Assembly (NCBI GenBank): GCA_027559495.1 | Contig: JAMXSV010000018.1 | Coordinates: 868,001-932,000, forward strand | Origin: Aurifilum marmelostoma | Lineage: Eukaryota; Ascomycota; Sordariomycetes; Diaporthales; Cryphonectriaceae | Direction: 5' to 3' | DNA: 64,000 nucleotides | Shown here: piece after piece, positions 1-13,005 of the stretch | How the letters are laid out: each line of letters opens with the position of its first letter | Position numbering within the stretch: the first letter of the stretch is position 1 | Notes under the pieces: generated by a model | The model's input: only the letters and a program-made list of their open reading frames with translations | Databases searched by the model: none | Told to the model about the DNA's origin: nothing | Translations under genes and position numbers: made by a program

Positions 1-3000
1 GGGGCGGGCTTCAGTTAGCGAAATCTTTCGGAGATGGAATTGCCGGGGGACAGAACAAAGGCAGAACAGCGTACAATACGGCACAACACAGATCCGATTC
101 CCAGGTTCTGCCTGTCACGATCCCCGAATGCCATTATTTGACAGCATGAGCTTTTCGTCATTGGCATCATCCTCGCCCCCCTCTTGCCTGACGTCGTTTC
201 TGTGGTCTTTTTTTATGTTCCACCACTACCCCACAGCACCTATGTCATCCTTCTTTGAATGATTACTATTCACAGGACATGCTGCTAACGTTCACGGCTG
301 CGTTCACGGCTGCGTTCACGGCTGCGTTCACGGCTGCAAGGTAGGCCAGTTCCAATATGCTTTGTAATACTTGTCCGTTGTCCTTCTTCCTCCCCTCATA
401 CTACATTCGCCACCCTCCGTTCGAACCTTATCGGGGCTTGCTGTTGCTCCTCCAAGGTAGGTATGTAGCGCGAAATCGTCCCCCATGGGCAAATCCGAAG
501 AATCCCATCCTGTTCCGTCATGGCATTTTTCTGTTCCTCTTCTGAGTGCTCCACTTTTCAATACCCAGCCAGTCGGATCTCTCTCGCCCGCCACACCTGC
601 CTGCTCATTCGTCGCTTGCTCCCATGCTCGAAAGGGGGCGTCGGACTATGGCCAGAGCGGGCTGGCCCACGGCGGTCTGCGATGTGTGTGTGTGTGTGTG
701 TGTGTGGGAGGGAGGGAGAGGGAGAAACGTTTCCCAGCAGCAACGCCGGTCCCCCAGGCGCCAGGGGACGCCACGGCATGCACAGGTGGTGTGGTGGTTA
801 TTGCCTCTGACCGGGGTTTTGTTCTATTTCTTTTTCTTCGCCCCTCGTTCAATTTTTTTTTTTTTTTTTCCTATCACGGGCAGTGCTTGTGTTCACCGAG
901 ATTCATGTTTCGACATCCTACATGACCGTCAAACAGCTTTCCCTTTTTTTTTTTTTTGCCCCTCAGTCTCTCGAAGATTTTTGTCTGGTTGCGAGCCGTC
1001 GCTTCACGAGTGTGTGAAAGAAAGAACAAGTCTCGATCCGCAAGCCCCTGTCCGCTGGAGTGGTCTGCCCCGAGCATCTCCGCGATTCACGGCACCCATT
1101 GCAAACTCTGCCCATCGTCCGGAACGTGCCGTCCATCCCTTTTTTATGGAAAATCGAGAGAAACTTTTTTTTTTGGCCTTCCCTCGATCCAGACAGAGCC
1201 CCCTTGACGTCGAAGGTGAGGCCATCCCCCGATCTGCCATCGACAGTCACGATAATAAACTCATCGTCCTCAACGGGTGCCGCCTCCTTCGACCTCTTGG
1301 CAGCAGTGCAACGGCCAGGGTTGCTTGCATGTGCCTGCTTGCTCCTCCTATCAGCCGATGTGCAGAGGCTGGGGTCGATACCACCTGCAACCCAGGGACC
1401 AGGTAGATCTCGGTAGTAAGAAAGATAAAGAAGAAAAAAAGAAAAGGAAGGGTCACAGAGAACCCCGGAAAATGGGCGCCCCCGGGCGGGATGAGACGAG
1501 ATTTGACAATTTCGCGAGTGACCCTTCATGCATCCTAACTTGGGGACTTTTCTTTTCTTTTTTGTCTCTTCTGCTTTTTTCCCCTACAAGGATGGCCGTG
1601 CCCTTGTCCTGGTCGATATTGCATCACATCTTCTTTTGATCTATACCCTAGCACGGCACACGGCGGTCCCAGCAGCCTGGGCCGTCCATCAATCAATCGA
1701 CTCGCCGCCAGCGCCCGCCGCCTCGGCTCGATCGATCCTGTCACAGGCTTTTGGGTTGGGGTCCACTATTGAGCACGCGAGGATCTTCATACTGAAAACT
1801 GTGAACGCGATACATGTATCTCCTTGGAAGATTCCGCGGATATTCGGAGGATGGAGGATTCGCTCTTCCCACGTGGATGATAATGCAATGCAAAGCCAAG
1901 GTAGTGGATGACCTGAACACTCGTGGTAGGCATCAGTGTTCCTCGGAAACGCCATGTCCCATGTATACACAGTATGGGAGTTGTTTCTGGTGCCCGATCA
2001 AGAGGGGGGGGAACATCGTCTGAGGATCCGATCTATGCGCCCGGTCCAGCCAAAGCCAATCTCCTGGATCCAGCACGTGTCTGTAGAACAACAGCTCACT
2101 ATCAATGCCGTGTTCCACTTGGTGGCTGCGGCCAAGAAAGAAGAATATCTCACGATGTCACCCCAGAGAGGACCGCATTGGCTGTCCCATCCAATCATTC
2201 CCTGCCTGTAGACCCTCTGCACACCCACTCACTGGCACCCTGCTATCGACGCCAAACCTTCTAGAAAGAAAACGAAAAATGAGGAAGACGGAGAGGGGGG
2301 GGGGCGCCACAAGACGTGTGCCCACCTACTACGGTAACCCGGCAAAGATAGAGCACACCGTCCTCTCCATCTTCCGATCTCCACATCCATCACGATCTCT
2401 GCCACGTTAGCCAATCGCCAAGCCGGTCAGGATGAGAAGGGTGGGTAAGCAGACCAAGTAGGAAAGTGTTTCGCGCGCCCAAATCGGGGCCAGCAGTGCG
2501 AGGTCAGCAGACCACGCGTCGTCCTCTTCGGCCTGTTCACGTTATGTGGTGGTACAACAGTCTGATGAGAGAGACAGACAGGCTCAGTGTTGCCCCCTTC
2601 TCCCCTCCTCTGCTCTGCTCATCTTCATAAATTTCTCTCGCATTGTACCATGCTCAGCATGATGAGCATAGTACTACCAGGGGAGGTTTCCCCCCAGTCA
2701 CGGTACGCGTTGGAGCTTCTGGTAGCAGCAGTCCTTTCTTTCTGTCTCTCTACTTCATACATCATTCGTGACGCGATAGATCTAAGAAAAATCATCATCC
2801 GCCCGTCATCTGTGCATTATCCTAGAGTGTCTCCCCTTCCCGGGCCGCCTCCCAGTCACAAGATTGCCCTCGAGATCGAGGGGTCCCCCCCCCCCGCTAT
2901 CTCCTCCTTGAATCATGCCTAGACCAGATGGCTGTTCCTTGTGTCAAGCCAGCGGCCAAACCGGTGTCTCGGGAGCCCAATGCCCCACGCCCTAAAGTTT

Positions 3001-4129
3001 AACCTCTTGACCTATCCAGCCCGTCCCAGCCCAAACCCCAACCGCGTCACCCCAGCCTCTCCCCCAACATGTCTGTGCCAGGAATGTTTGTACCACAAGG
3101 GAATTGATCTGTCTCTCCTTTTTCCTTTTGTTTTGGTCTTGGCCTCCTTTTGCTGGAAGAGGTCTCGTAATAGTCCGTACAGCTAGTAAATACGCTCTGA
3201 CCTCGTCACGGAGGCTCCGTGATGAGCGCCCTGCCGTGCCTGGCTGGTGAACAGAGTAGCCCCATCCTACCATCGTGAACATCTACCAACTACCGTGCCT
3301 ATCTTTCTCACACTTTTCAAACCAGCCTTCGGTCCCACACGGCGCCGGACACTAAAACACCTAGCCCAGTGGGACCGGCCAGCACAACACAGCTTCTCCC
3401 TGCCAGGAGGAGCATGACGTTGCAACAGCTAATCGCAATAGCTGATCACGTCCTCTCCGCCAGCTACTGCAAGCGGACCAGTGAGCTGGCCTGGCGCACA
3501 CGCCGCTGTCCAAGGCGCTCTCTCCTCTCTCTACTAGACAGGTCTCAACATGCACGCTCGCCCCCTCCTTGTTGGTATCTGCTTGTTGCGTTAGTCTCAC
3601 ACACACACACACAAACAGAATCTCTCCTTGTCCTGATTTCGATCTTCCTACCGAGGCATTTCGGGGAGGCGAATCAAAAGGGAACTGAATACATGGAGAA
3701 ATTATGCAGAGTACCACCGGAACCGCACCGAGATACAAAGCCGCGCCTCGATACTACTTTCCCGGTTCTCTTGTGATTTTCATAGTGTTATTAGAGGGTA
3801 TTCCTCTTACTACTATTGACCTCCTTTTACGGATTTGTGGCTGTTTCTTTTTCCAGCTTTCCTCGCTGGTGGTTCTGATCGCAACCACAAAGAAGTCCAT
3901 TCGTGGATTTCTTCATTTTTCCAAGCAAAAAAAACAGTCATATACATAAGAAGAGATCAAACGATACCCTTTTGGGCCGAATTCCGTTCATAACCAACTC
4001 GACAGATTAGAAAATAATTGCTTCGTGTGTGTGTGATCTAGAGCCCCAAATGGTCCACATACTTTACCCCAGAAATGTGCCCTGCACGAGACAGGTCTCA
4101 CACTCAAGAAGATCCCACCCTCCCTGTTC

Positions 4130-4160
<31 letters not shown>

Positions 4161-5732
4161 AGTCAAGAAACAAAACTAAAAAGAAACATGTTACATTCTT
4201 CTCCCCCCTTTTTTTTCCTTCCAGGGGCGCCGGCGCGGAGGAGCTGAGAAAACACGTGACGAAGCGAGCAAGAGTCCAGGCAGCTCCCCCCCCAGCCGCA
4301 GCAGACCGGTCCAGGCTTGCTCGGTCGCGAGCAACGAAACTTGAAGCCATCCTGTTTCTTGCTTCAGACGGCGCACCGCAGAATTGTGGCCGTGTGGTGA
4401 AACGGACTGGGCTGGGCCTGAGGGGGAGCAAAGACATGTGGCGCGTGAAAGAGAAGGAAAAGAAGAAGAAAAACAAGCCTCCCCCTAATACGAGCCCATC
4501 CCTTGGTTTTGGTGGTGTGCTAAGTAATTACCTTATTGGAAAGAGAGAGAAAGGGTCCTTCCTTTGCTTTTTTTTTTTTTTTTTTATTGTGTCCTGTATG
4601 AGTTGAAGCTACTGTTATAGCTCTGGCAAGGTCGCAGGGCTAGGCCGAGTAGTCCCTCCTTCGCGCGTGAATATCACCCACCACCACAGTTGGTTTTTCC
4701 TTTGCACGACCGGCTTCACCAGCCAGATCAACCAACGCTTCACCAGTGTAGCCGAACCAGATAAGATCTCTTGCGGTTGCCGCCAGGGGGTAACAGGGTA
4801 GTCAACAAATGCCTTGCGACAAAAAAAAAAAAAAAATTGAGTAGCCACGACAGCACCAAAAAAGTGCCATTCCATCGGTTAGCGAGGAGTCAGGGAGGAA
4901 TAACCAGAAGCAACACCGCAGGCGCTTTGATATTTCATGCGAGTAATAATGGTGTTTTGCATTGGATTCCCCGCCTCTGCTTCACCGCCTGGTTGTTCTC
5001 AAGTTGATTTTCCCTGCTTTCCAGGTTGGCATTAATTAGCATTCAAGGACTCGGCACTTTGTGACGGAGAGTTGTCACAAAGGTCCAGACTGAAGCTCAC
5101 GTTCGAGTGAGCACCATCCAGCATGGTCAATGAAACTGATTAAGTCATAAGACTGCATCGTTGCACCGCTGCATGGAGCACAGACCATGGGACAGACTGA
5201 GCCAACAAAGTTCGTCCAGAAATTCATGTTGAAAGAGGGAGAGGACGGCCACGTACTGATCTCCCTTCTCATTCTATTTTGCTTCCGCAGAAAGCGGCGA
5301 GTGACCCGACAGGCAGAGGCCGACGAATAGAGTTGCAATAAGAGAGGAAAGAAGATGAGCAGCCTCCAGTAGGGTCGATCATATACTGTCCCTTGTCTGT
5401 AATGGGACCAGTATACAATGCCAACGTGCTATTACGCTTGTTTCTTCTGCAATAGTATTGCAGACACTTCGAAAGACAATACGTAAACTGTTTCAATATC
5501 ACGTTGATGTCACCGAACCATGTGCAGGTGTTTCAACTTCATCGACGAGTGGGAGCTCAATGTATTCTTCGTAGACCCTCGGGATTGACATGGAGTAGAG
5601 GCGTCTTAGACATGTGACTATTCGTCTTCCACTGTAACGATCGATCGCGACGCTCGCCTAGCTGAATCAAAAAGTGCATCATGCTCGATATTCTCTGCCT
5701 TGATCATATCATCATTATACAGTCTCGTGTCT
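1..5732. other. Long non-coding, pyrimidine-rich tract
   Basis: No ORF here has credible protein composition; translations are short and low-complexity. The tract contains poly-T runs (853-869, 944-957, 4568-4585), a TG run (683-706), a CA run (4131-4157) and a 12-bp minisatellite (290-337). Such a long, CT-rich stretch is typical of the promoter and leader of a regulatory gene in filamentous fungi, so it may serve a gene beyond the left edge. The right part also carries the 3' flank of the minus-strand gene ending at 5733. No transcript evidence is available. Confidence 0.5.
290..337. repeat. 12-bp minisatellite, 4 perfect copies
   Basis: The unit GTTCACGGCTGC occurs four times head to tail without mismatch (290-301, 302-313, 314-325, 326-337). 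It lies in the non-coding left tract. Confidence 0.95.
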
Positions 5733-7286
5733 CTACGCTGCACCACCATTCCCATCACCACCCTCCTCCTCTCCGCCGCTCCTGTCATCCCTCTCCGCGC
5801 TCCAAGAACCCATCAGTCGATACCACTTCTCAATCGGCGCATCACTGGAAGCGGCGCCAACGAGATTATCGTCTACGTGGATCTCAGCTACCTCGATTGA
5901 GTCCGCGACCGCAGTCTCGTCATCTTGAGCGGTTCTGATTGTACCCGCCCTCCTTCCGTCTGCAAGCAGCTCACCATGCTCGTCTTCAACTCTCGATATC
6001 CCGAAATGATAAGGGCCCCGGGCGAGAATCTGCCCCGTGTCATCGTCGACGACCTCTTTGAAGCGGAGAGACTCGTCAGGCGTGAAGGGTGGAAGCTTTC
6101 TAGACCGCAAGTTCTCGTACAGGGATCTCAGGAAGCCACGCGACTTGTTTTTGTCAAAGTCCACAGCGCCTGGTAAGGAACTCTTCCGGAGCAGCGGCGA
6201 GCGGTTCGTCCCTATATAGCTGGACTTTGCGAAGCCGGGGTCACCGAACATCCTCGCATAGGAAGGAACTGAGGTCGTGCCTGACTGAGCATGCGGCCTA
6301 GAGGCGAGTTGAGAGACGAAATAGTTGTACCGTTCTCGAGGATCGTCAGACACTTTCACAAAACGCCGTGATTGTGAGCGTTGAAACAGAGACGGTGGGG
6401 AATTCCCAAAGGACGGCAATTTTCTTGACACCTTCGATGTGCTCTCTCTGGTATGATGGCCCCCTTTTATTACTTTGATCGGCTTGTCGAAGAAAGTGTG
6501 GCTTGTTCGCAATTCGAGTGTGGGGTCTGCCGTCTCATCGGAAACGAGCTGTGTACTCCGCTGTGAATCTCCCGTGCCCTGCATACCTGGCTGATATGCC
6601 GTCACCGGCAACTTTGAAACTTGGAAGCCCTTTTCGGATGCGGACCTGGACGGTCGAAGAACAGTCGAGAAGACTGACCTCGGAGAGTCACTAGAGAGGC
6701 GACGTGTCTTGTCGTGGGGCTGAAACCAGTTGGGTTTGGCCGGCAGCAGTTGCGTCTCCACAACGCTGACTCTACCAACATGAAATGTCTGAGGCGGCAT
6801 GTGATTCTGAGCCCGCTCTTGGCTGTCTTTCTCGACCGGGCCAGCCGTCAGGTCATCTCTTGCGTCAGTGATGCATTCAGCATGCTGGCCTCTGCTGGCT
6901 TCCTCCTGGGGTGAGAGTTGGCCTCCGCCCTCAGACGTGATCTCTCGGGTGCTAGAGGGTGTTCCGTCACAATGACCCAGGTGCTCAATTACCAGTGGAT
7001 GGGGATCACCGTGCCTATGTTGTGGTAAATACGATGCCTGCCCGTGGGCAGTATGGAGGCTCGAGCGTTGTGTGATATCCGGTTCTGCTGAAGCGATACA
7101 AGAGGTGTCCACGTCCATTGCATCCCCTTCGCCATTAATCGCTGGTGGGCCGTCTGCATTGTCCACATCCAGCATGCTTGAATCCGGCGGCGATTCGTGG
7201 CTTAAAGATGGTTTGATCGATACCTGGTCTAGCTGATCTTCTAGAGACGCCGGAACCGAGCCTACGCCTTCCTGTTCTATGTGCAT
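5733..7286 (-). CDS. Disordered hypothetical protein
   Basis: Not recognised. From the first ATG of the frame (7286) it encodes 517 residues rich in Ser, Asp, Glu and Pro, with no membrane segment or signal peptide. The N-terminal half looks disordered; the C-terminal part has a more ordered basic block around a stretch starting RERYNYFVSQLASRP and another containing FLRSLYENLRSRKLPPF, followed by an acidic, Gly-rich end. The frame stays open upstream of this ATG right to the TAG stop of the UBP2-type gene at 7424-7422, in the same phase. It is therefore either a separate gene whose leader overlaps the end of its neighbour, or a C-terminal extension of that neighbour made by readthrough or splicing. 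I favour a separate gene because the deubiquitinase is complete without it. Confidence 0.55.
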   Translation of the reverse strand: MHIEQEGVGSVPASLEDQLDQVSIKPSLSHESPPDSSMLDVDNADGPPAINGEGDAMDVDTSCIASAEPDITQRSSLHTAHGQASYLPQHRHGDPHPLVIEHLGHCDGTPSSTREITSEGGGQLSPQEEASRGQHAECITDARDDLTAGPVEKDSQERAQNHMPPQTFHVGRVSVVETQLLPAKPNWFQPHDKTRRLSSDSPRSVFSTVLRPSRSASEKGFQVSKLPVTAYQPGMQGTGDSQRSTQLVSDETADPTLELRTSHTFFDKPIKVIKGGHHTRESTSKVSRKLPSFGNSPPSLFQRSQSRRFVKVSDDPRERYNYFVSQLASRPHAQSGTTSVPSYARMFGDPGFAKSSYIGTNRSPLLRKSSLPGAVDFDKNKSRGFLRSLYENLRSRKLPPFTPDESLRFKEVVDDDTGQILARGPYHFGISRVEDEHGELLADGRRAGTIRTAQDDETAVADSIEVAEIHVDDNLVGAASSDAPIEKWYRLMGSWSAERDDRSGGEEEGGDGNGGAA

Positions 7287-7421
7287 CGCCGAAGAGCTGT
7301 CGGCGAGAGATGGCCGACTTGACTCCCCATCCGTGGTGACTCTGGGTGGTAGCGAAGACGATGTGGACGCCTGCACAGTGTCATGATGCTGCTCGCGATT
7401 TCGGGTGGGACGATTCGGCCA

Positions 7422-10400
7422 CTAGTCGTCTCTGTCCTCAACGTGAATCACCTGAGCGTCTTCCATCTCTGTATCGACAGCGACATTATTCGGACCGGTA
7501 GAGGGATTGTGTATATGAGCCGTGTTATCGGTCGTATGCCCATAATCGTCTCCAGCTGAAGGCTTGCTGGTCAGGCTGCCACTGGGATCCCCGCCCGCCT
7601 CGCCTGGTTCTTGTACAGGCGGAAAACGTTCAGGCACGGCGACCATCTTGTCAATCTCGTCTAGCCGAACATATGCAAGGTAGTAAGGGCTGCCACTAGA
7701 GTTCAGCTCGGCCAGTACCTTGGCACTGTCGGCTTCATTGTGCTCCGTGACCGTGTCGTCGTTGTACTTGCGCCAGACTCTCTTCTTGAAATCGAAGATC
7801 CACACCCAGTAGTGCCCGCTGGTAAGGCCACCTCCATGACAGATCACAGCGTGGAGACGATAGCCGATGTCAGTTCGGTCAGCAAAGAGTGTAGAGAGCT
7901 CGTCCTGCGCCCTGGTCTTGTCCAACGCAGCCTTCTCCTTGATGCGCCGAGAGGCTCCGGGGTCAAGGTTAGCCAACTGGACCTCACGTTCCGTTGGCTC
8001 GCCGAAGGCACTGTCTCGACTTGCACTCGAAGGCAGGAGGTTGTGTTCGGCCAAGATCTTCTGGGTTTCGGGATCCAAGATCGAGACATACTCGTCCTCG
8101 CCCTCACCTTCTCCAGTGTTGTCGACACTGAGAATGGTATCCTCATACTGATCGACGTTGTCATTGATGATCTCGAAGCCTGCCTCCTTGACATTGGTCT
8201 TCTTGGACTGGTCATTGGCCTTAGCTGGCTCTTGTGGCGGCTGACCATCCAAGGCCTGAAGCCGCCTCTTCAGATTCCAGCTCCGCTGACGCCTCTGCAA
8301 GATTTCGGACCCACTCGGACCATCCATGTATCGGTCCAGCCACAGCGTCTCCGGGATCTCGACGACATTGTTATTTCTGCCCAGTCGACCGTCGATGTTC
8401 TGGCTGCGCTGGATGTAGACGTGAAGAATTGGTGACGTCCTTGTGATGGAAGTGAATGTCTCGTGACCATCCTCTTGAAATTCCTGGTCGAAACTGCTGT
8501 CGAGCGCCGTGTAGAGATCGATTTTGCCTTCAGGTGCCGGAAACGCGGTCATCCATCTGGAGAGATCGTCCACAGTACGGTAGTCTGACTTGGGCGTGCC
8601 CGTCTTCAAGTCAACAGATCTGATGTACTTTCTGCTGCGCCAATAGAATGTCTCCGTGATTTGGTCAGTCTGCTTGCCCGTTGTCGCATCGGTGCCAATA
8701 GGCTTGATGGCGGCGTGGAGGTGCTCAAGAATGTTGCCCATGACTTCTTCGACATCCTGCTGGTCGGTGCCCGAGACCTTTTCGTTGCCCAGGGCTTCAA
8801 TGATCTTGTCCTCGAGGGTTGTAGTATCTTCGGTATTCGGACCGCCAGCGGTGTCATCTATTCCACTCATCTTGACATCCGAGTCATCTGGCATCTTTTG
8901 CTCTCGAGTCGAAGATCGTCCGCGTGTGTCGGGGACCGTCCCGTCACTTGTCTCTTTTTCGTCGTCCTCAAGAGGCGACCGCTGCTTGGCAGGAACAACA
9001 GGAGGCACAGGTTTGTCATCTTGACGTCTCGAAGTCACGAAGGTCTGATCCACGTCCTCGCTCTTCTCGTCCACCAGAGTTCCGGAGCTAACCTCACTAA
9101 TGGTATCAACGTTTTCCAGTACAGGGTTCACCGTAATCGTCGGTCCGGCCGGTGGACCTTGGGCTTCATGTACGGAATTCTGCGAAGGTCGGTCGGGTAA
9201 GGGCGGCGGGGGAGGCAGGTTGTCGTCGTCCGCATTTGGATTCGGCAGAGGGCCCATGAGGGGCCCGATAAACGCGGCCGGTTTCTCCTCGGACTTGCGT
9301 TCTACTAGCTTCTCTGGCGTATTGAGAGCCGCGAGGGCAAGTCGTTGCTTTGGCGTGACGAAACGTGCCTCCGACGTTTGGAGCTCAAGGAATAGACCAC
9401 GCATTTCCTCGACGAACTTGGCTGCCAAGAAGGCCTCGCCCTTGTCAAGAGCCGATCCGCTGCCACCAAGACGACGAGACTGAATATTGACCTCTGTTGG
9501 ATCCAGCCTGTAGTTCTCCCAGTTCACAATAACGTCGCGGACGGGCACGACCGTGTGTAAGTATTGGAGGATGCTGTTTAGATAACAGGTGTTGCGGATA
9601 TTCGCAAGGCCCGCTGGGATGGTGTAGTTGATGGCAGGTTTGATTGCATCGGTGTACCAAGACTCACCAGCCAAAGACTGTTGTTCCGAGGCGAAGGAAA
9701 GGAGGCCCTGGTGATACCCGTGTGACTCGGCCACAAGCCTGGCGGCCGAAGCTACCAGAATCCTGTCGAACGAGCTGTCCGAGTCGTCGGCTGTAGCAAC
9801 GAGATGGGCGTGGACGAAGTCGGGATCTTCTTTCGTACCTCCCGCTCCCGTGTCGAATCCGACAAACGCCAGCGCTTCAGCGGGGCTGTCAAAGGTGCAG
9901 ACGCGATCCATGATTGCCCGGCTCCGCCTGGTCTTGCCAATGATGGAGGCATTGAGCCTCGCTGTCTTGGCGTCGTCCGGAGTCCGAGAGTTCGCAAGGG
10001 CAATGTTGAATGCGTCCAAGACCTGAAGGGCAGTACAGTCATCTGACAGGTCAAAGAACCGCAACGCTCTGGAAAGTGGTGTGCTTGACTGGGCGTCCTT
10101 CTTCGAGGCCTCGGTGGCCCAATAGAGCTGCTCATTCTCCAGAAAGAGCCTAAGATCGGAGCAAACGGCCTCTCTGCCCTGGGCAATATGGCTGATGGCC
10201 TCGAAAATGGCCTGCCGGCTGGCCGGATTGGTCTGGTTTTCACAGATGCAAGCATACCAGAGCAAGAGCTCATGCATGTCCTTTTCAACCCCGAGAACAT
10301 CGAACATCCGAGGATCGTAGTCACCCACGTTCCGAAACGTCGTCTTGGTGTAGTTGGCGTCAAGCAGCTGGACTAGTGTCTCCTTGCTGGAGCGGTCAGC

Positions 10401-11541
10401 CTTGACGTCGATAGGCAGCTTGAGCTGGCTGGGCATGTCCCGAAGGAAGAAGGAAAGGTGGATCCGAAGGATCTCGAACCAGGCCCGTTTCGACTTGTAT
10501 GGTGTGAGCGCGTAGCCGTCGGGGTCGTAGTCGTCCAGCGTGGGCAGCTGCACGAACATCTCATCACCGTCCTGGAAGGTCTCGAAATCAAGATACTCGA
10601 GAATGTCCATCTTGTCTGCGAAGCACAAGGTAAAGAACTTGTTGCGAAGCGACACCCTGCGCTTGTCCTCGGGTCCCAGAGTGACGACATCGTTGAGATA
10701 TTGCAGTAGATAGTAACAAGGGACGAGTTTCTGGAGCCTGTCCGGGGATAGAAGATCTTCGTAGCGAGTAGGCTCGACAGCCATGAACTCGTCCAGCCTC
10801 GATCGCACGGCAGCCCGGTCTACCAAGGCCGCCTCGAAGTTGGCCGGCAAGCGCGGCTCACACACCTGGACTTCGATACCCAGCTGACAAACACTGGCGG
10901 AGCACCTGAACACTGCAGTGTATGTATTTGGGTAGTACTTATCGACGACCGGTGCCTGGCATGATGCGACCGGCACGATGTGATGCATGCGTTCGATGCC
11001 GGGGCGACAGCAGCTTCCGGCGAACTGCACGAGACAGGTGTAGGTCGTCTTGCAGGTCTCGCAGATACACACAACGATCTCCTCTTGGGCTTGTATCCCG
11101 GACTGACTGGTGACGGTGTGGAAATTGTGAGCCAGCCGTGAACCGCTACAGGCGAGGGCAGAGCCCGCGAGAAGTCCCCCCATCAAGTCGGAAATCCATT
11201 TTGCGGCCAAACGACCTTGTTAATAGTGATCAAGTTAGCAGCTAGCCCTACGAAGCTCGCGAAAAGATTGGGGTCAGCGGGGGCAAGAACAGCCGAAGCA
11301 GCATACCTGGTTTTCCGAGGTTGTCGTGGACTGGGTCGGCACTTTGTGCGTTCAATTCAGTATATGGTGGAGGAGAACCCTGAGAACGGGTGTGGGGGGC
11401 AGTAGTGATCTCGCCCATCACGGCCATGTCGGCGGACGACCGGATCTGGCTGTCGTCGTCAGTTTTGGTATCCTCGGATCGCTGACGCTTAGGTGGTGGC
11501 GGGGGAGAGATAGAGGAGTGCCGAGATCTACAAGATGGCAT
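7422..11541 (-). CDS. ubp2: Ubiquitin-specific protease, Ubp2/USP25-28 type
   Basis: Two exons, 11541-11307 and 11215-7422, encode 1342 residues. The intron (11306-11216, 91 nt) has a GTATGC donor, a GCTAACT branch site and an AACAAG acceptor, and the frame joins exactly. It is a cysteine protease that removes or trims ubiquitin; the Ubp2 family prefers K63 chains and works with Rsp5-type ligases. The Cys box reads NIRNTCYLNSILQYLH with catalytic Cys at about residue 622. The His box has SGHYWVW with His at about 1213, followed by WRKYNDDTV. A long acidic, Pro-rich insertion separates the two boxes, as usual for this family. The N-terminal 80 residues are Pro/Ser-rich and unstructured. The large N-terminal region holds several Cys pairs (VCICETC and others) that may bind zinc. 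The protein ends in an acidic tail before a TAG that is followed by an in-frame open region. Confidence 0.93.
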
Positions 11542-13005
11542 ACTTAGGAGGCTGAGTCGATCTTGAGAGTGAAGTATGACGTTTGAGGAGAAGGGTGAGG
11601 GCAGGGGAACGAGGACAACACAGCTGAGCGGCAGAGTGCGAGTGTCTCTATCAGCTAGTCAGATCAGAGCACCTCCGAAGGAGGGCTTTGACTGCTGTGC
11701 GTGGTTTGTTCTGACCAGAGTCGCAGAGTGATTTCCTGGTATTGAGGAATGGTGATATGGTCTGCTGCACCTGTCTGCAGCGGCTTCCTCGGAAGTGCAC
11801 TCTGCTGTAACGAGAGAGCAAGCGGGGTTGAGGTTGGCGGCTCAGGATGCTGTGAGCCCTGAAGTCCCAAGGGGGAGGAGTCGATGAAGATAGGCGTGGA
11901 GTCCTTTGTTGGGCTATTCGCAGACACTTGGGACCTGGTCAGTAAGCATTAGTTACTGCCTGAAGCTTTATGTAGTTGGCATGCGCAGTCTTCTTGTACC
12001 AGCGCGCCAGACTGCAGCAGTCAAAGGCGGTATGAGGGTGGGTCGAGAGTCTCAAAGCTCACAAGAGAGTGGTGCTGTGGTGGGAGGTTTTGCCAAAATT
12101 GAGAACTCAACACACCCAACACACTCAACAGTGAGTGTTGAGTCTTGATGATGATATTGATGCAGATGGGTGATGATGTGTTTGCTGCTGTTGCCTGTGA
12201 AGTGAGGTGACGCAGCCTCGCCGCCTTGTGCAGTGACCAAGACCTTAACTTACATGTGTCAAGCAGCACACGAGCAGCAGTGTGTCAGGGGGGCTCAGCA
12301 CCACTGTAAGCTGTGGCTCAAGGGCTCTAGGGTGTTCGGGTTCTGGGTACAGGGCCTGGGTTGACAGGTGGGTACAGAAGTACTACTGTACGCACCAGCT
12401 CTGGGCAGGGGATGTGTTGAGAGGCAAGGTTATCAAGAGGAAAAAGACCTTCGAAAAAGTGGAATCTGTCCCTCTCAAGAGCAGCGTCGGAATGATGTAT
12501 ACCACATTAGATACTAATAAGAGGAGCTGCGGACAAGTATGTGCTGATGGTTGTAGATTGGGAATCATGTACTGCAAGGAGTACTGTAGACGGCCTGCAG
12601 GCGGTTGACGTCGATGTCTCAAGGTTGGAGCTTGGTTGATTGCCCCACTTGAGAAGGAAACAGGCAGGCAGGCACGGCAGGGAAGCAGGAAGGAAGGAAG
12701 GAAGGAGGCAAGGAAGCAATAGCCCCCCCCCCTAAAGTGCCGGGACCTGGACAGCAGACGGAAGCCGGGGTCACGTGTCTGAAGGTCCTGACTAAGCAGA
12801 TACAGCCAATTGCCGCGATTGGGTTAACCATCACTCGGGTCCTGCTTTGGAGCTCGGCCTAGATTGACTAACGGAGACTGCATCCAAGCTCGCGACCTCG
12901 AAAGCATCTTTGTCGATCGACCGAACCACGATCAATTGACCCTACCGCCCTGATCTCTTCAACCACCTCGTCCAACAGCCACGCCGCTGACACGTCCCAT
13001 CCGAG
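11542..13005. other. Divergent intergenic promoter region
   Basis: This stretch separates the minus-strand deubiquitinase from the plus-strand complex I subunit. No convincing coding region was found; the 87-codon minus frame at 11664-11927 lacks support. It contains a hairpin with 8-bp arms ACTCAACA/TGTTGAGT (12123-12143), a GGAA microsatellite near 12690-12710, and a poly-C run near 12723-12732. Confidence 0.5.

Noticed and set aside
11664..11927. 87-codon minus-strand frame upstream of the deubiquitinase
   Set aside because: Ser/Pro-rich and unconserved in appearance; the deubiquitinase already has a good ATG exon at 11541. It may be leader sequence.
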